A DNA stretch of 64,000 nt from CAYJBH01 sp964368625 (GTDB lineage Bacteria > Bacillota > Clostridia > Oscillospirales > Ruminococcaceae): positions 1 through 64,000 of the forward strand of contig CAYJBH010000002.1 in the NCBI GenBank assembly GCA_964368625.1. The letters are read 5' to 3'. The notes under the pieces are model-generated. The model saw nothing but the letters and a program-made list of their open reading frames with translations. It ran no database searches and was not told the origin of the DNA. Shown one piece after another: positions 44,551 to 52,936 of the stretch. The first letter of the stretch is position 1. The number at the start of each line of letters is the position of its first letter. The position numbers were made by a program, and so were the translations under genes.

Positions 44551-45415
44551 AGTTTTTTAGCTGCACATTGCTGTCGCGCCAACCTTCTCTAACCTTAACA
44601 AAACATTTCAGGTTAACCTTCGAGCCAAACAGCTCCTCCATATCTACTCGTGCTTGCGATGCTGTCTTCTTGAGTGTAATTCCACCTTTACCGATAATTA
44701 TACCCTTATGCGTGTTCTTCTCACAAACAATATCAACATCAATGTCAATAATTCCATTATCTCGTTTACTAAATCGTTCACAGGTAACGGCAATTCCATG
44801 CGGTACTTCATGTTCTAAGGTAAGCAAAAGTTTTTCACGTAGCAACTCGGCAACAAAAGCAGTTTGTGGCATATCGGTAAAACTATCGTCAGGGTAATGA
44901 TGAACGTCCTCAACAGAAAATTCCGAAATTTTATCTAATAAAATATCGGTCCCCCTACTTTCTGTTACGGATATGCAGAATACGTCTTTAAAAGCTCCTG
45001 TTTGTTCAATGCGCGAACTTTGTTCAAGAATTTCTGAATCCTTTAATAGGTCACATTTATTTAAAACACCTATTGCCGGTATTTTTGAATTCTTAATTTT
45101 TTCTATAAACATAAGTTCACCATCATTAAACTTTTTGGATGGTGCAAACATCGCAACTATAACATCAACATCATTTATCGACCGCTTTGCGTAATCGGTC
45201 ATTCTCTCGCCAAGTTTAGTTCTAACATTGTGTAATCCCGGAGTATCATAAAAAACAAACTGAAGATCATCTTTTGTTATTATTCCGGTAATCCTACTTC
45301 TAGTCGTTTGTGGTTTATGGGTTACAATTGCAACCTTTTCACCAACAAAAAGATTAACCAACGAGGATTTCCCTGCATTAGTTCGACCGATTACTGATAC
45401 AAAAACACTTCTCAT
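44528..45415 (-). CDS. era: GTPase Era
   Basis: A 295-residue GTPase for 16S rRNA and 30S maturation. G1 is GRTNAGKSSLVN, G2/G3 FYDTPGLHN, G4 LNKCDLL, and the C-terminal KH domain carries IIIGKGGITLKKTA (about 240). G1 differs from the common GRPNVGKS by Thr and Ala but keeps all nucleotide-contacting residues. It starts in the dgkA stop (ATGA). The order ybeY-dgkA-era-recO is conserved in Bacillota. Confidence 0.96.
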   Translation of the reverse strand: MRSVFVSVIGRTNAGKSSLVNLFVGEKVAIVTHKPQTTRSRITGIITKDDLQFVFYDTPGLHNVRTKLGERMTDYAKRSINDVDVIVAMFAPSKKFNDGELMFIEKIKNSKIPAIGVLNKCDLLKDSEILEQSSRIEQTGAFKDVFCISVTESRGTDILLDKISEFSVEDVHHYPDDSFTDMPQTAFVAELLREKLLLTLEHEVPHGIAVTCERFSKRDNGIIDIDVDIVCEKNTHKGIIIGKGGITLKKTASQARVDMEELFGSKVNLKCFVKVREGWRDSNVQLKNFGYKSDS

Positions 45416-45867
45416 TTACCTTCCTTAAAATAAAAAACAAACCAATAAGAGAGAATCAGGCTACACACAAATGCTACAAAATATAACGGATTTTCTATCA
45501 TCATCTGCCCGATTAATCTAAGCTTATTGATATCAAAAAATATTATTACTCCTATTATAGCCGCAACAACCGCATTAGTCAATACGGCTGCTGCGGCAAT
45601 ATCTTTTACCCAACCAGCTCGGTCATATAAATGTTTATCCGGATCCTTCCAACTAAGCTCTATAGCTGTATTAAACAACTCAGAAGAAATAACAAGAGCT
45701 ATTAACAATAAAACTATAATTAATTGTATTTGTGTTAGGTTATATAGATATGCTAACCACAAAACATACATAGTAGCCACCAGGTGAAAGCGAAGATTTC
45801 TTTCACCCTTTACTGCGATAAAGAAACCTTTAAAGGCATAATGGAATGATTTTAATAAAGCTATCAT
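45412..45867 (-). CDS. dgkA: Diacylglycerol/undecaprenol kinase (DgkA family)
   Basis: A 151-residue membrane enzyme. The conserved KGERNLRFHL (about 20-29), ISSELFNTAIELSW (about 60) and KDIAAAAVL (about 88) mark the active site of DgkA/UndK proteins, which in Bacillota recycle undecaprenol. It is about 20-25 residues longer than usual, with a fourth hydrophobic helix at the C-terminus (about 122-145). It overlaps ybeY and era by 4 nt each. Confidence 0.92.
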   Translation of the reverse strand: MIALLKSFHYAFKGFFIAVKGERNLRFHLVATMYVLWLAYLYNLTQIQLIIVLLLIALVISSELFNTAIELSWKDPDKHLYDRAGWVKDIAAAAVLTNAVVAAIIGVIIFFDINKLRLIGQMMIENPLYFVAFVCSLILSYWFVFYFKEGK

Positions 45868-46361
45868 CTCTCCATTTGAAATGCAGTTGTCCTTGGTAGG
45901 CCAAGTTGAGTTAATGTGTACTCTTCCTTCTCTCTCATCTTTGCAGACTCTAACCCGCCTTTTTCATGATCATAACCAAGAAGGTGATACATTCCATGGA
46001 CTGTTAAAAATGCAAGTTCCCGTTGAATGTCATGTCCATAACGATTTGCCTGCTCTACTGCTTTCTCAAGAGAAATAACTATATCGCCTAATATGGCTGC
46101 TCCTGTTTCCTTATTGAAGTCAAACTTACCGTTTTCTCCCATAGGAAAAGAAAGAACATCGGTTTTGTCATTAATGTTTCGGTAATCATTGTTCAGCTGC
46201 TTTATCTCGGTATTGCTAACCAATGACACGGTTACCTCTGCATCAGACGAAAATTTCTCGTTGTTCAGAACAGCTTTGCAACATCTTCTGATAAGTATTC
46301 TCGTACCTGTTGGGATTTTAATTTCGTTTTGTCGATCGATAATATAAACCCTGTCTTTCAT
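45864..46361 (-). CDS. ybeY: Endoribonuclease/rRNA maturation factor YbeY
   Basis: A 165-residue zinc protein. The metal site is HGMYHLLGYDHE (about 121-132, motif H-x3-H-x5-H), preceded by LNNDYRNINDKTDVLSFPM, the UPF0054 signature. It acts in 16S rRNA 3'-end processing and ribosome quality control. It starts 44 nt inside phoH with a clear AAAGG, so the overlap seems real. Confidence 0.95.
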   Translation of the reverse strand: MKDRVYIIDRQNEIKIPTGTRILIRRCCKAVLNNEKFSSDAEVTVSLVSNTEIKQLNNDYRNINDKTDVLSFPMGENGKFDFNKETGAAILGDIVISLEKAVEQANRYGHDIQRELAFLTVHGMYHLLGYDHEKGGLESAKMREKEEYTLTQLGLPRTTAFQMER

Positions 46362-47328
46362 TTACGGCCTTTCTATTTTTTGCTTGCTTTTCATGTTTTT
46401 CATATGCAGACACTATAGCTTCCACTATATGGTGCCTTACAACATCTTTTCCTGTGAGGACTATTTTTTTTACTCCCTCAATGTCCTCTGTTATTTTGGC
46501 TGCTTCAACCAGTCCGCTTTTTAAGCTATTAGGGAGATCTATCTGGGTAACATCACCGGTAATTATCATCTTTGAACCATTACCAAGCCGTGTTAAAAAC
46601 ATTTTCATCTGTTCCGGTGTCGTATTTTGTGCTTCATCAAGTATTATAAAGCTTTCATCCAGGGTGCGCCCTCTCATATATGCAAGTGGTGCAACTTCTA
46701 TCTGACCCTTTTCAAGCATTCTTGCAAACACCTCTGCTCCGAGCATATCATATAATCCATCGTATAGTGGGCGAAGATAGGGGTCAACCTTATTTTGTAA
46801 ATCACCCGGCAAAAAACCAAGTTTCTCACCTGCCTCAACGGCGGGTCTTGTTAATATAAGTCTAGATACCTCATGAGCTTTCAAAGCTTTTACCGCTAAT
46901 GCTACCGCAAGATAGGTTTTACCGGTGCCTGCAGGACCTATCCCAAAGGTAATGGTAGAGGTTTTAATCGCTTCAATATAGTGCTTTTGTCCCAGAGTTT
47001 TGGGATATACGGGTTTCCCTTTAATGGTTACGGCAACAAGCTCTCCGGATAAGGCCTCAATCTCTCCAGATCGCCCTGCTTTTGCTAATCCTATGCAGTA
47101 TCTTAGTGTCTGTTCATCTAGTGTTCTACCCTGTATTAACAGCTGTTTTGCGGCTAATAAAGCCTCTTTCGCAACACCTCTGTTTTCACCCGAAATTCTT
47201 AATTCACCATCCCTCGCAACAGCTGTAATTTCTAGCTCTTTCATTAAGATTATAAGAAATTCATCTCTATGACCCAGTAGTGATAAAAGTTCTTCGGTAT
47301 CTTCAAGTGCAATTATTTCTTCTGCCAT
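46318..47328 (-). CDS. phoH: PhoH family ATPase
   Basis: A 336-residue cytosolic ATPase. Walker A GIGPAGTGKTYLAV (about 132), Walker B ESFIILDEAQNTTP (about 228) and the RLILTRPAVEAGEKLGFLP stretch are diagnostic of PhoH. An N-terminal KH-like part (about 1-90) precedes. The exact role is unclear; the gene regularly stands with ybeY, and RNA metabolism is likely. Confidence 0.95.
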   Translation of the reverse strand: MAEEIIALEDTEELLSLLGHRDEFLIILMKELEITAVARDGELRISGENRGVAKEALLAAKQLLIQGRTLDEQTLRYCIGLAKAGRSGEIEALSGELVAVTIKGKPVYPKTLGQKHYIEAIKTSTITFGIGPAGTGKTYLAVALAVKALKAHEVSRLILTRPAVEAGEKLGFLPGDLQNKVDPYLRPLYDGLYDMLGAEVFARMLEKGQIEVAPLAYMRGRTLDESFIILDEAQNTTPEQMKMFLTRLGNGSKMIITGDVTQIDLPNSLKSGLVEAAKITEDIEGVKKIVLTGKDVVRHHIVEAIVSAYEKHEKQAKNRKAVNERQGLYYRSTKRN

Positions 47329-47400
47329 CTGCCCTCATAAAAAATATCTGTTTTTCTTCATCTATATTATATCAACATTCACTCAAAAAGTAAATACTTT

Positions 47401-48552
47401 TTATGAATATTTAATAATATTTGCTAAAAAAGTATACTTCACTTTGGTTATTACAACACCATTTTCTTCCTCTGAGGCTAAAACCTCCTTAGTTAGAACC
47501 GTAGGATAGTCATAATCTTCTCTTAACTGCCACTCAATATGCTGTTCTGCTTTATATTGAGCCTCCTCTATTGTTAATGTAACCTCCCCCTCTTCCATTC
47601 GAGTAAGATGCGTATTTTCAATCGTAATTGGCATTTTTAAACCCAGAATGGTTAGCGGTTTTATTATTGTTTGTCGGTGATAATTTTCATCCTGCTTTGA
47701 ATCAAAATAAAGAGGAATACGCATCCCCAAAAAATGAATAGCATATATGTTGTAAGTGTCACCAGTTAGAAGGTTTGCATTAATGTTTGTAGGTTCAGAA
47801 TGTGTGTATTCTGCTTCTCCGTAAGCAGTAATTGTAGCCAAAACATTCGATGTTACTATTTCGTTATCTATCGTCATTTTTATATTATCAACTAACAACT
47901 GGCCTTCAGAAACCGACTGGTTAATACTAACCATGCTATAACCCTCATAAACTTCAATAAATCGAATAATACCATCAAACGCTGCAACTATTTGTGAACT
48001 ACTAGATTCTATTGACCTATAAGGATTCGTTAACCGGGTACTTGCCTCTAAACGACCATCAGAAAAATTAAGCTTAAGATATGAGAATGTTTCGCTATTT
48101 ATGAGTATATTTTGTTCCGCCATCCTGAAATGTTCGCTATCTGCAATGCTTCCTGGATAAATCCCCTCTGCAAACAATAGTGACTTAACTGCAGTAGCTT
48201 CATTTTCGGCTATATTGCCTACATCAATTCGCCATACTATTGAGGACAATAGATGCAAAACAACAAAGAAAAAAACAGCAGCAACCACCAGGCTTGGCCT
48301 TCGATATAGTCTCTTAAATAGAAAAAAAGGCCCCGCCTTTCTTACTAAAAAAACTCGACATCCGGTTCCTCTTCTAATATTTTTAATTATCTTAAATCTT
48401 CTTGCGGGGATACTAAAAACTATACCTGTTTTAATCGGCATAATTTCTTTTGGAGTAATACCCATACAGGTAATTCTATTTAAAAGTTGTTCTGTATTTC
48501 CACCTTCTGCACAAACCAAAACGGAGTGAGATAAAAAATCTGCAAAGCTCAT
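47401..48552 (-). CDS. yqfD: Sporulation protein YqfD
   Basis: A 383-residue membrane protein with one central helix (about 87-107) after an N-terminal domain (ITCMGITPKEIMPIKTGIVF) and a long extracytoplasmic C-terminal part (TEAYGEAEYTHSEP-type beta segments). It matches YqfD, a sigma-E-controlled protein of the outer forespore membrane needed for efficient sporulation. Position after yqfC and before phoH is the same as in Bacillus subtilis. Confidence 0.9.
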   Translation of the reverse strand: MSFADFLSHSVLVCAEGGNTEQLLNRITCMGITPKEIMPIKTGIVFSIPARRFKIIKNIRRGTGCRVFLVRKAGPFFLFKRLYRRPSLVVAAVFFFVVLHLLSSIVWRIDVGNIAENEATAVKSLLFAEGIYPGSIADSEHFRMAEQNILINSETFSYLKLNFSDGRLEASTRLTNPYRSIESSSSQIVAAFDGIIRFIEVYEGYSMVSINQSVSEGQLLVDNIKMTIDNEIVTSNVLATITAYGEAEYTHSEPTNINANLLTGDTYNIYAIHFLGMRIPLYFDSKQDENYHRQTIIKPLTILGLKMPITIENTHLTRMEEGEVTLTIEEAQYKAEQHIEWQLREDYDYPTVLTKEVLASEEENGVVITKVKYTFLANIIKYS

Positions 48553-48555
48553 TTT

Positions 48556-48837
48556 TTAACCCTCAACATGATTAATCTGAACATTTTTAACTAATCCTTT
48601 GAGTAACGATCCCCGTTTAGAAAGATTAACTAATTTTAAATTGGCACCTGTAAATGTTAAGGAAATTTCACCCTGTTTTACAATTAGTAAACAGTCAGTA
48701 AATGCTTCGATTGTATCACAATCCTCAATTATTATCCTTCCTTTGGTATCTATTGTTAAAAAATTAAAGTTCATTATCTGCTGTCCAAACGTTGGAATTT
48801 TATCCAGCAATATATCAAATAGATTCTTTTTACGCAT
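48556..48837 (-). CDS. yqfC: Sporulation protein YqfC (YabP family)
   Basis: A 93-residue protein with repeated short strands (IEDCDTIEAFTDCLLIVKQG, then LTFTGANLKLVNLSKRG), the YabP/YqfC pattern. It is a small sporulation protein of unknown mechanism, always next to yqfD. AAAGG precedes ATG 48837; a GTG two codons earlier overlaps the Shine-Dalgarno and is not favoured. It heads the leftward operon. Confidence 0.88.
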   Translation of the reverse strand: MRKKNLFDILLDKIPTFGQQIMNFNFLTIDTKGRIIIEDCDTIEAFTDCLLIVKQGEISLTFTGANLKLVNLSKRGSLLKGLVKNVQINHVEG

Positions 48838-48901
48838 AATCACCTTTCTAAAATAAGGATTATTTACATATATTTAATTATAGAAATGGTAGGGAGAATT
48901 T

Positions 48902-49948
48902 ATGTCAAAAAAAGCTTCTACTAATGAATTTGTCTTCAAAACATTGTGTTTTTCCCTGTTATTTCTCCTGTTGTTGCAGCCAAAAATATCAGTTGAAATG
49001 TTAAAAAATTCAGCGGAATATGCGATTAACTCAGTAGCCCCGGCCATATTTCCATATATGGTTATGGCTTACCTAATTTCAACAGGAAGGTTTTCCACAA
49101 TTATTGGATTTATCTTTTATCCAATTACCGGATATCTTCTTAAGGTTAAATCTAAAAAGGCCGGCACCGCTATTTTCGTTGCCTTAATTGGAGGATTTGC
49201 AGCAGCAGCGGTTGTTTTAAGCAGACTTATCGAAAACAATGATATTAACAAATGCGAAGCAAGGCGCTTATTTCCAATTATTCTAATTCCTAGCGTTCCT
49301 TTTATGATATTGGTAGTTGGTAAGGTTATATTTAATAGTTATGAAATTGGAGGTATGCTCTCCTTCGCAATAGTTTTAGCAAATTTAATTACAGCAATTG
49401 TATTATCAATTGGGAAAAAAACATCAAAAAAAAGCATATATACTTATGAGCAGGAACTCCGGTTGGGTGATCATATAACAACATGCATTAGAACCGCAAC
49501 TTTAAACACTCTCTACATCTGTGGTTTTATATCTTTTTTTGGTATGCTGTCCGGCTTAATTCAACTATCCTTACCAAGGGTTGTTGCTATGATAATTACA
49601 CTAACACTAGAATTTTCTACCGCTCTAATTTATACTAACAATAATATATATTTAGTTTTACTAACTCTTTCATTACTAGGGATATGCTCTTATTTTCAGC
49701 TTGCATTAATTTTGAAGGAAAATGCAAGCTTAAAACTATTTACGATAAGCAGAATTATTACCTCATTTTCTAGCTTTTTAATTCTAAAGATAATATTTTA
49801 CCTATTTCCAATCGATATAATGGTATTTTCAAGTATGGATAAGATGTACATTTTGCCATATCAATATAACATCGAGCTATCAATTTTAGTCTTTTTAATA
49901 ATAATTATTAGTTTCACAGATTTTATATCAAAAAAAGGTTTACATTAG
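48902..49948 (+). CDS. ylbJ: YlbJ-like sporulation integral membrane protein
   Basis: A 348-residue protein with about eight membrane helices and the Gate/nucleoside-recognition pattern: NSAEYAINSVAPAIFPYMVM near 38-57, GFAAAAVVLSRLIENNDI near 95, and a second half with TATLNTLYICGFISFFGML. YlbJ is a sigma-E-dependent mother-cell protein in Bacillus. Divergence from yqfC, another sporulation gene, fits. Similarity is at family level; Gate-domain transporters such as SpmA/SpmB are related alternatives. Confidence 0.75.
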   Translation: MSKKASTNEFVFKTLCFSLLFLLLLQPKISVEMLKNSAEYAINSVAPAIFPYMVMAYLISTGRFSTIIGFIFYPITGYLLKVKSKKAGTAIFVALIGGFAAAAVVLSRLIENNDINKCEARRLFPIILIPSVPFMILVVGKVIFNSYEIGGMLSFAIVLANLITAIVLSIGKKTSKKSIYTYEQELRLGDHITTCIRTATLNTLYICGFISFFGMLSGLIQLSLPRVVAMIITLTLEFSTALIYTNNNIYLVLLTLSLLGICSYFQLALILKENASLKLFTISRIITSFSSFLILKIIFYLFPIDIMVFSSMDKMYILPYQYNIELSILVFLIIIISFTDFISKKGLH

Positions 49949-49999
49949 AAAAAAAGTATTATATCATATAGTTAAGGTATAAATATTTTTGAGTTAGAC

Positions 50000-50227
50000 A
50001 TGGCTAAGTATATAAAATCAAAATTATTCGGAAAAAATGTCGAACCAGCTTGCTGTTATTGTGAGCTGGGTAGCTTGGCTCACGATAAAAAAATGATCTT
50101 GTGTATTAAAAAGGGAATAACCTCGCCATACTACCATTGTAGGAAATTTATTTATGCTCCTCTAAAAAGAATTCCAAGGCAAAAACCGAAGATGCGAGAA
50201 TTCTCATATGAGGAATTTAAGTTATAA
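50000..50227 (+). CDS. Conserved Cys-rich mini-protein upstream of nifS
   Basis: A 75-residue basic protein with five Cys: C18, C19, C21 (ACCYCELG), C35 (ILCIKKG) and C47 (YHCRKF), and a tail with YAPLKRIPRQKP. The spacing C-x-C...C...C suggests a small zinc or iron-sulfur site. I recall similar short proteins with an RKF-x-Y-x-PLKR-x-P ending in many Clostridia, without a named function. It is 21 nt ahead of nifS, on the same strand, so a role around cysteine desulfuration or iron-sulfur assembly is a reasonable guess. Confidence 0.75.
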   Translation: MAKYIKSKLFGKNVEPACCYCELGSLAHDKKMILCIKKGITSPYYHCRKFIYAPLKRIPRQKPKMREFSYEEFKL

Positions 50228-50248
50228 CTAATATAGGGAATAAATATT

Positions 50249-51406
50249 ATGATTTATTTTGATAATGCAGCAACAACCCCATTAAAAAAAGAGGTATTAG
50301 CAGAAATGTTGCCATACCTTGAACATGAATACTATAACCCTTCCAGCGCATATTCCCCTGCACAGAAAGTTCGTGCAACGATTAACGACTGCAGAGAGAT
50401 TGTTGCCGGTGCAATATCAGCAAAACCAAGAGAGGTTTATTTTACCTCCTGTGGTACAGAGGCAATCAATTGGGCACTAAAAGGTGCTGCAAAGGCTATG
50501 AAAAGAAAGGGCAAAACCGGAATAATAGTTAGCAGTATCGAACATCATGCAGTATTACATTGTGCTGAAACACTTAAGAAAGACGGCTTTGATGTTACTT
50601 TTTTACCGGTAGATGAAAATGGTTCGGTAAATATAGAAACATTTAAAGAAGCTTTAAATGACCACACCGGTCTTTGCAGCATTATGTTAGGAAATAACGA
50701 GATAGGAACTGTTCAAGATATTAAAACTCTAGCCGCAATAGCACATGAGCGCGGAATAATTTTTCATACCGATGCCGTTCAAGCAGTTGGCAGTATCCCT
50801 GTTGATGTAAAGGATTTAGATGTTGATTTATTAACGTTATCGGCACATAAATTTGGCGGACCTAAGGGTGTTGGAGCGCTTTATATCAAAACTGCGACCG
50901 CACTGGACAATTACATTGATGGTGGTGCTCAGGAAAATAACAGAAGAGCCGGAACAGAAAATGTTGCTGGTATTGTTGGGCTATCTAAAGCTGTATCATT
51001 GGCTGTTGAAGGATTGGAAGAAAAACGTAAATATGTTAGCGATCTTAGAGACAAACTTCTAAACGAAATCACCTCTACTATACCCAAAGTAAAGGTAAAT
51101 GGCAACCAGAATTGCAGGCTACCGGGCATACTTAGTGTTTCATTTGAAGGTATAGAGGGTGAAGGAGTTTTGCTTATGCTAGATATGCAAGGAATTGCCG
51201 CTTCTTCCGGCTCTGCATGCACATCGGGCTCTCTTGATCCCAGTCATGTTATCCTTGCAACCGGAATGTCGCACGGACTTGCTCAAGGAACGATAAGATT
51301 TTCACTCTCAGCAAACAATACTGAAGAAGAGGTAAAAACTGTTGCTGAAGCGCTTGTAAAAATAGTAGAAAGATTAAGATTAATGTCCCCTATTTGGAAT
51401 AGCTAA
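50249..51406 (+). CDS. nifS: Cysteine desulfurase (NifS/IscS type)
   Basis: A 385-residue PLP enzyme that removes sulfur from cysteine. The PLP Lys is in LSAHKFGGPKGVG (about 204), the cofactor His in SSIEHHAVLH (about 99), and the persulfide Cys in ASSGSACTSGS (about 322) on a long IscS-type loop. It starts MIYFDNAATTPLKKEV. Downstream NifU and MnmA are the evident sulfur acceptors. Confidence 0.96.
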   Translation: MIYFDNAATTPLKKEVLAEMLPYLEHEYYNPSSAYSPAQKVRATINDCREIVAGAISAKPREVYFTSCGTEAINWALKGAAKAMKRKGKTGIIVSSIEHHAVLHCAETLKKDGFDVTFLPVDENGSVNIETFKEALNDHTGLCSIMLGNNEIGTVQDIKTLAAIAHERGIIFHTDAVQAVGSIPVDVKDLDVDLLTLSAHKFGGPKGVGALYIKTATALDNYIDGGAQENNRRAGTENVAGIVGLSKAVSLAVEGLEEKRKYVSDLRDKLLNEITSTIPKVKVNGNQNCRLPGILSVSFEGIEGEGVLLMLDMQGIAASSGSACTSGSLDPSHVILATGMSHGLAQGTIRFSLSANNTEEEVKTVAEALVKIVERLRLMSPIWNS

Positions 51407-51480
51407 ATTAAAAACAACAGATTTCATCTTGAAATATAAACAAAGCAAAATAATTAGAATATTAAACAGAAAGGTTTTTT

Positions 51481-51897
51481 ATGTATAGCGAAAAGGTTAT
51501 GGACCACTTCACCAATCCCAGAAATATAGGTGATGTTGAAAATGCAAATGCCGTCGGAACTGTCGGCAATGAAAAATGCGGAGATATAATGAAGATATCA
51601 ATGCGAATTGAAAATGGAACGGTTGCAGATGTAAAGTTTAAAACATTTGGTTGTGGCGCTGCAGTTGCAACAAGCTCTATGGCTACAGAATTAATTAAAG
51701 GTAAAACGGTAGAAGAAGCCGGAAATCTTACAAACAAGGCTGTTATGGAAGCCTTAGATGGCTTACCGCCAGCTAAGGTTCACTGCAGTTTACTAGCTGA
51801 GGAGGCCGTTAAAGAGGCCCTAGGAAACTACTACATTTCACAGGGAATCGACCCTCTACCTATTCTCGGAGACTATAAATCGCATGACCACCACTAA
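51481..51897 (+). CDS. nifU: Iron-sulfur cluster scaffold NifU/IscU
   Basis: A 138-residue scaffold. The three cluster Cys are in GNEKCGDIMKIS (about 36), TFGCGAAVATSS (about 60) and PPAKVHCSLLAEEAV (about 103); the Asp between the first Cys and DIM is also kept. Only the IscU domain is present. AGAAAGG precedes ATG 51481. It overlaps mnmA by 14 nt, so cluster assembly and tRNA thiolation share one transcript. Confidence 0.95.
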   Translation: MYSEKVMDHFTNPRNIGDVENANAVGTVGNEKCGDIMKISMRIENGTVADVKFKTFGCGAAVATSSMATELIKGKTVEEAGNLTNKAVMEALDGLPPAKVHCSLLAEEAVKEALGNYYISQGIDPLPILGDYKSHDHH

Positions 51898-52918
51898 GAA
51901 AAAAATAGTAGTAGGGCTGTCTGGCGGAGTTGATTCTTCGACGACAGTCCTACTTTTGCAACGTAAGGGCTATGAGGTTATAACTGTATCCATCCTTTTT
52001 TCTCCAAGACATGAAAAGGAGGTGGCTGCTGCACAAAAGCTTTCCGAGGAGCTAAAAACCGAACATTATACTATTGATGCACAAAATGAGTTTAACGAAG
52101 ATATTATTAACTACTTCTGTAATAGCTATCTAGACGGACAAACTCCTAACCCCTGCATATTCTGCAACCCCCTTGTAAAGTTTAAAACCTTAACAATGCT
52201 TGCTGATGATTTAAATATTGAGAATGTAGCAACAGGACATTATGCAAGCAAGGTAGAGGTTGATGGTTTTAGTATTTTAACTGCATCTGATAATACTGCT
52301 CGTGATCAAAGTTATATGTTATATAGGCTACCTCAAAATGTTCTGAAAAGAGTTATTTTCCCTCTTTCAGGCTTAGATAAAGCCGAGGTTCGAGATTTAG
52401 CTAGACATGTAGAACTATCGTCTGCCGAAAAACCTGATTCACAGGAGCTTTGCTTTTGTGATAACTATTCTGATTATTTACAGGCAAGAGGTGCAATAGC
52501 AAAAAAAGGTAACTTTATTTTGCCAAACGGAAATACAATTCCTCATAAGGGTAGTTATCGTTATGCTGTTGGACAGCGAAAAGGTTTATCTGTCTCGTTT
52601 AGTCATCCATTATATGTGAATAGTATTGAACAAAGCGGTGATGTTATTTTAACCGACCGCGACAAGTTGTTAAAAGACTTAATATCTTTTAACAATGTTG
52701 TATTCAACCCATATTTTTCAAGAATGGATATACCTCTGTACTGCAAAATTAGAAGTACTGCCTCCCCTGTTGCATGTTCAATTATTTCTAACGACGGCAA
52801 GATTTTCCAAGTTAAAACAGCAGAACCGGTTTTTGCACCTTCCAAAGGGCAATCAATTGTATTATATTCCGAGATTAACAATGTTCTATCCGTTGTTGGA
52901 GGCGGCATTATAGTTTAA
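51884..52918 (+). CDS. mnmA: tRNA-specific 2-thiouridylase MnmA
   Basis: A 344-residue ATP-PPi enzyme that puts sulfur on U34 of tRNA-Lys, -Glu and -Gln. P-loop GLSGGVDSSTTV (about 13), first catalytic Cys in TPNPCIFCNPLVKF (about 87-100), second in SQELCFCDN (about 187), and C-terminal tRNA-binding beta domains. The loop after the second strand (VSILFSPRHEKEV) is about 15 residues shorter than in typical MnmA, and the protein is correspondingly short. Linkage with nifS and nifU points to a dedicated sulfur relay. Confidence 0.88.
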   Translation: MTTTKKKIVVGLSGGVDSSTTVLLLQRKGYEVITVSILFSPRHEKEVAAAQKLSEELKTEHYTIDAQNEFNEDIINYFCNSYLDGQTPNPCIFCNPLVKFKTLTMLADDLNIENVATGHYASKVEVDGFSILTASDNTARDQSYMLYRLPQNVLKRVIFPLSGLDKAEVRDLARHVELSSAEKPDSQELCFCDNYSDYLQARGAIAKKGNFILPNGNTIPHKGSYRYAVGQRKGLSVSFSHPLYVNSIEQSGDVILTDRDKLLKDLISFNNVVFNPYFSRMDIPLYCKIRSTASPVACSIISNDGKIFQVKTAEPVFAPSKGQSIVLYSEINNVLSVVGGGIIV

Positions 52919-52936
52919 TGACAACCGAGAATAATA

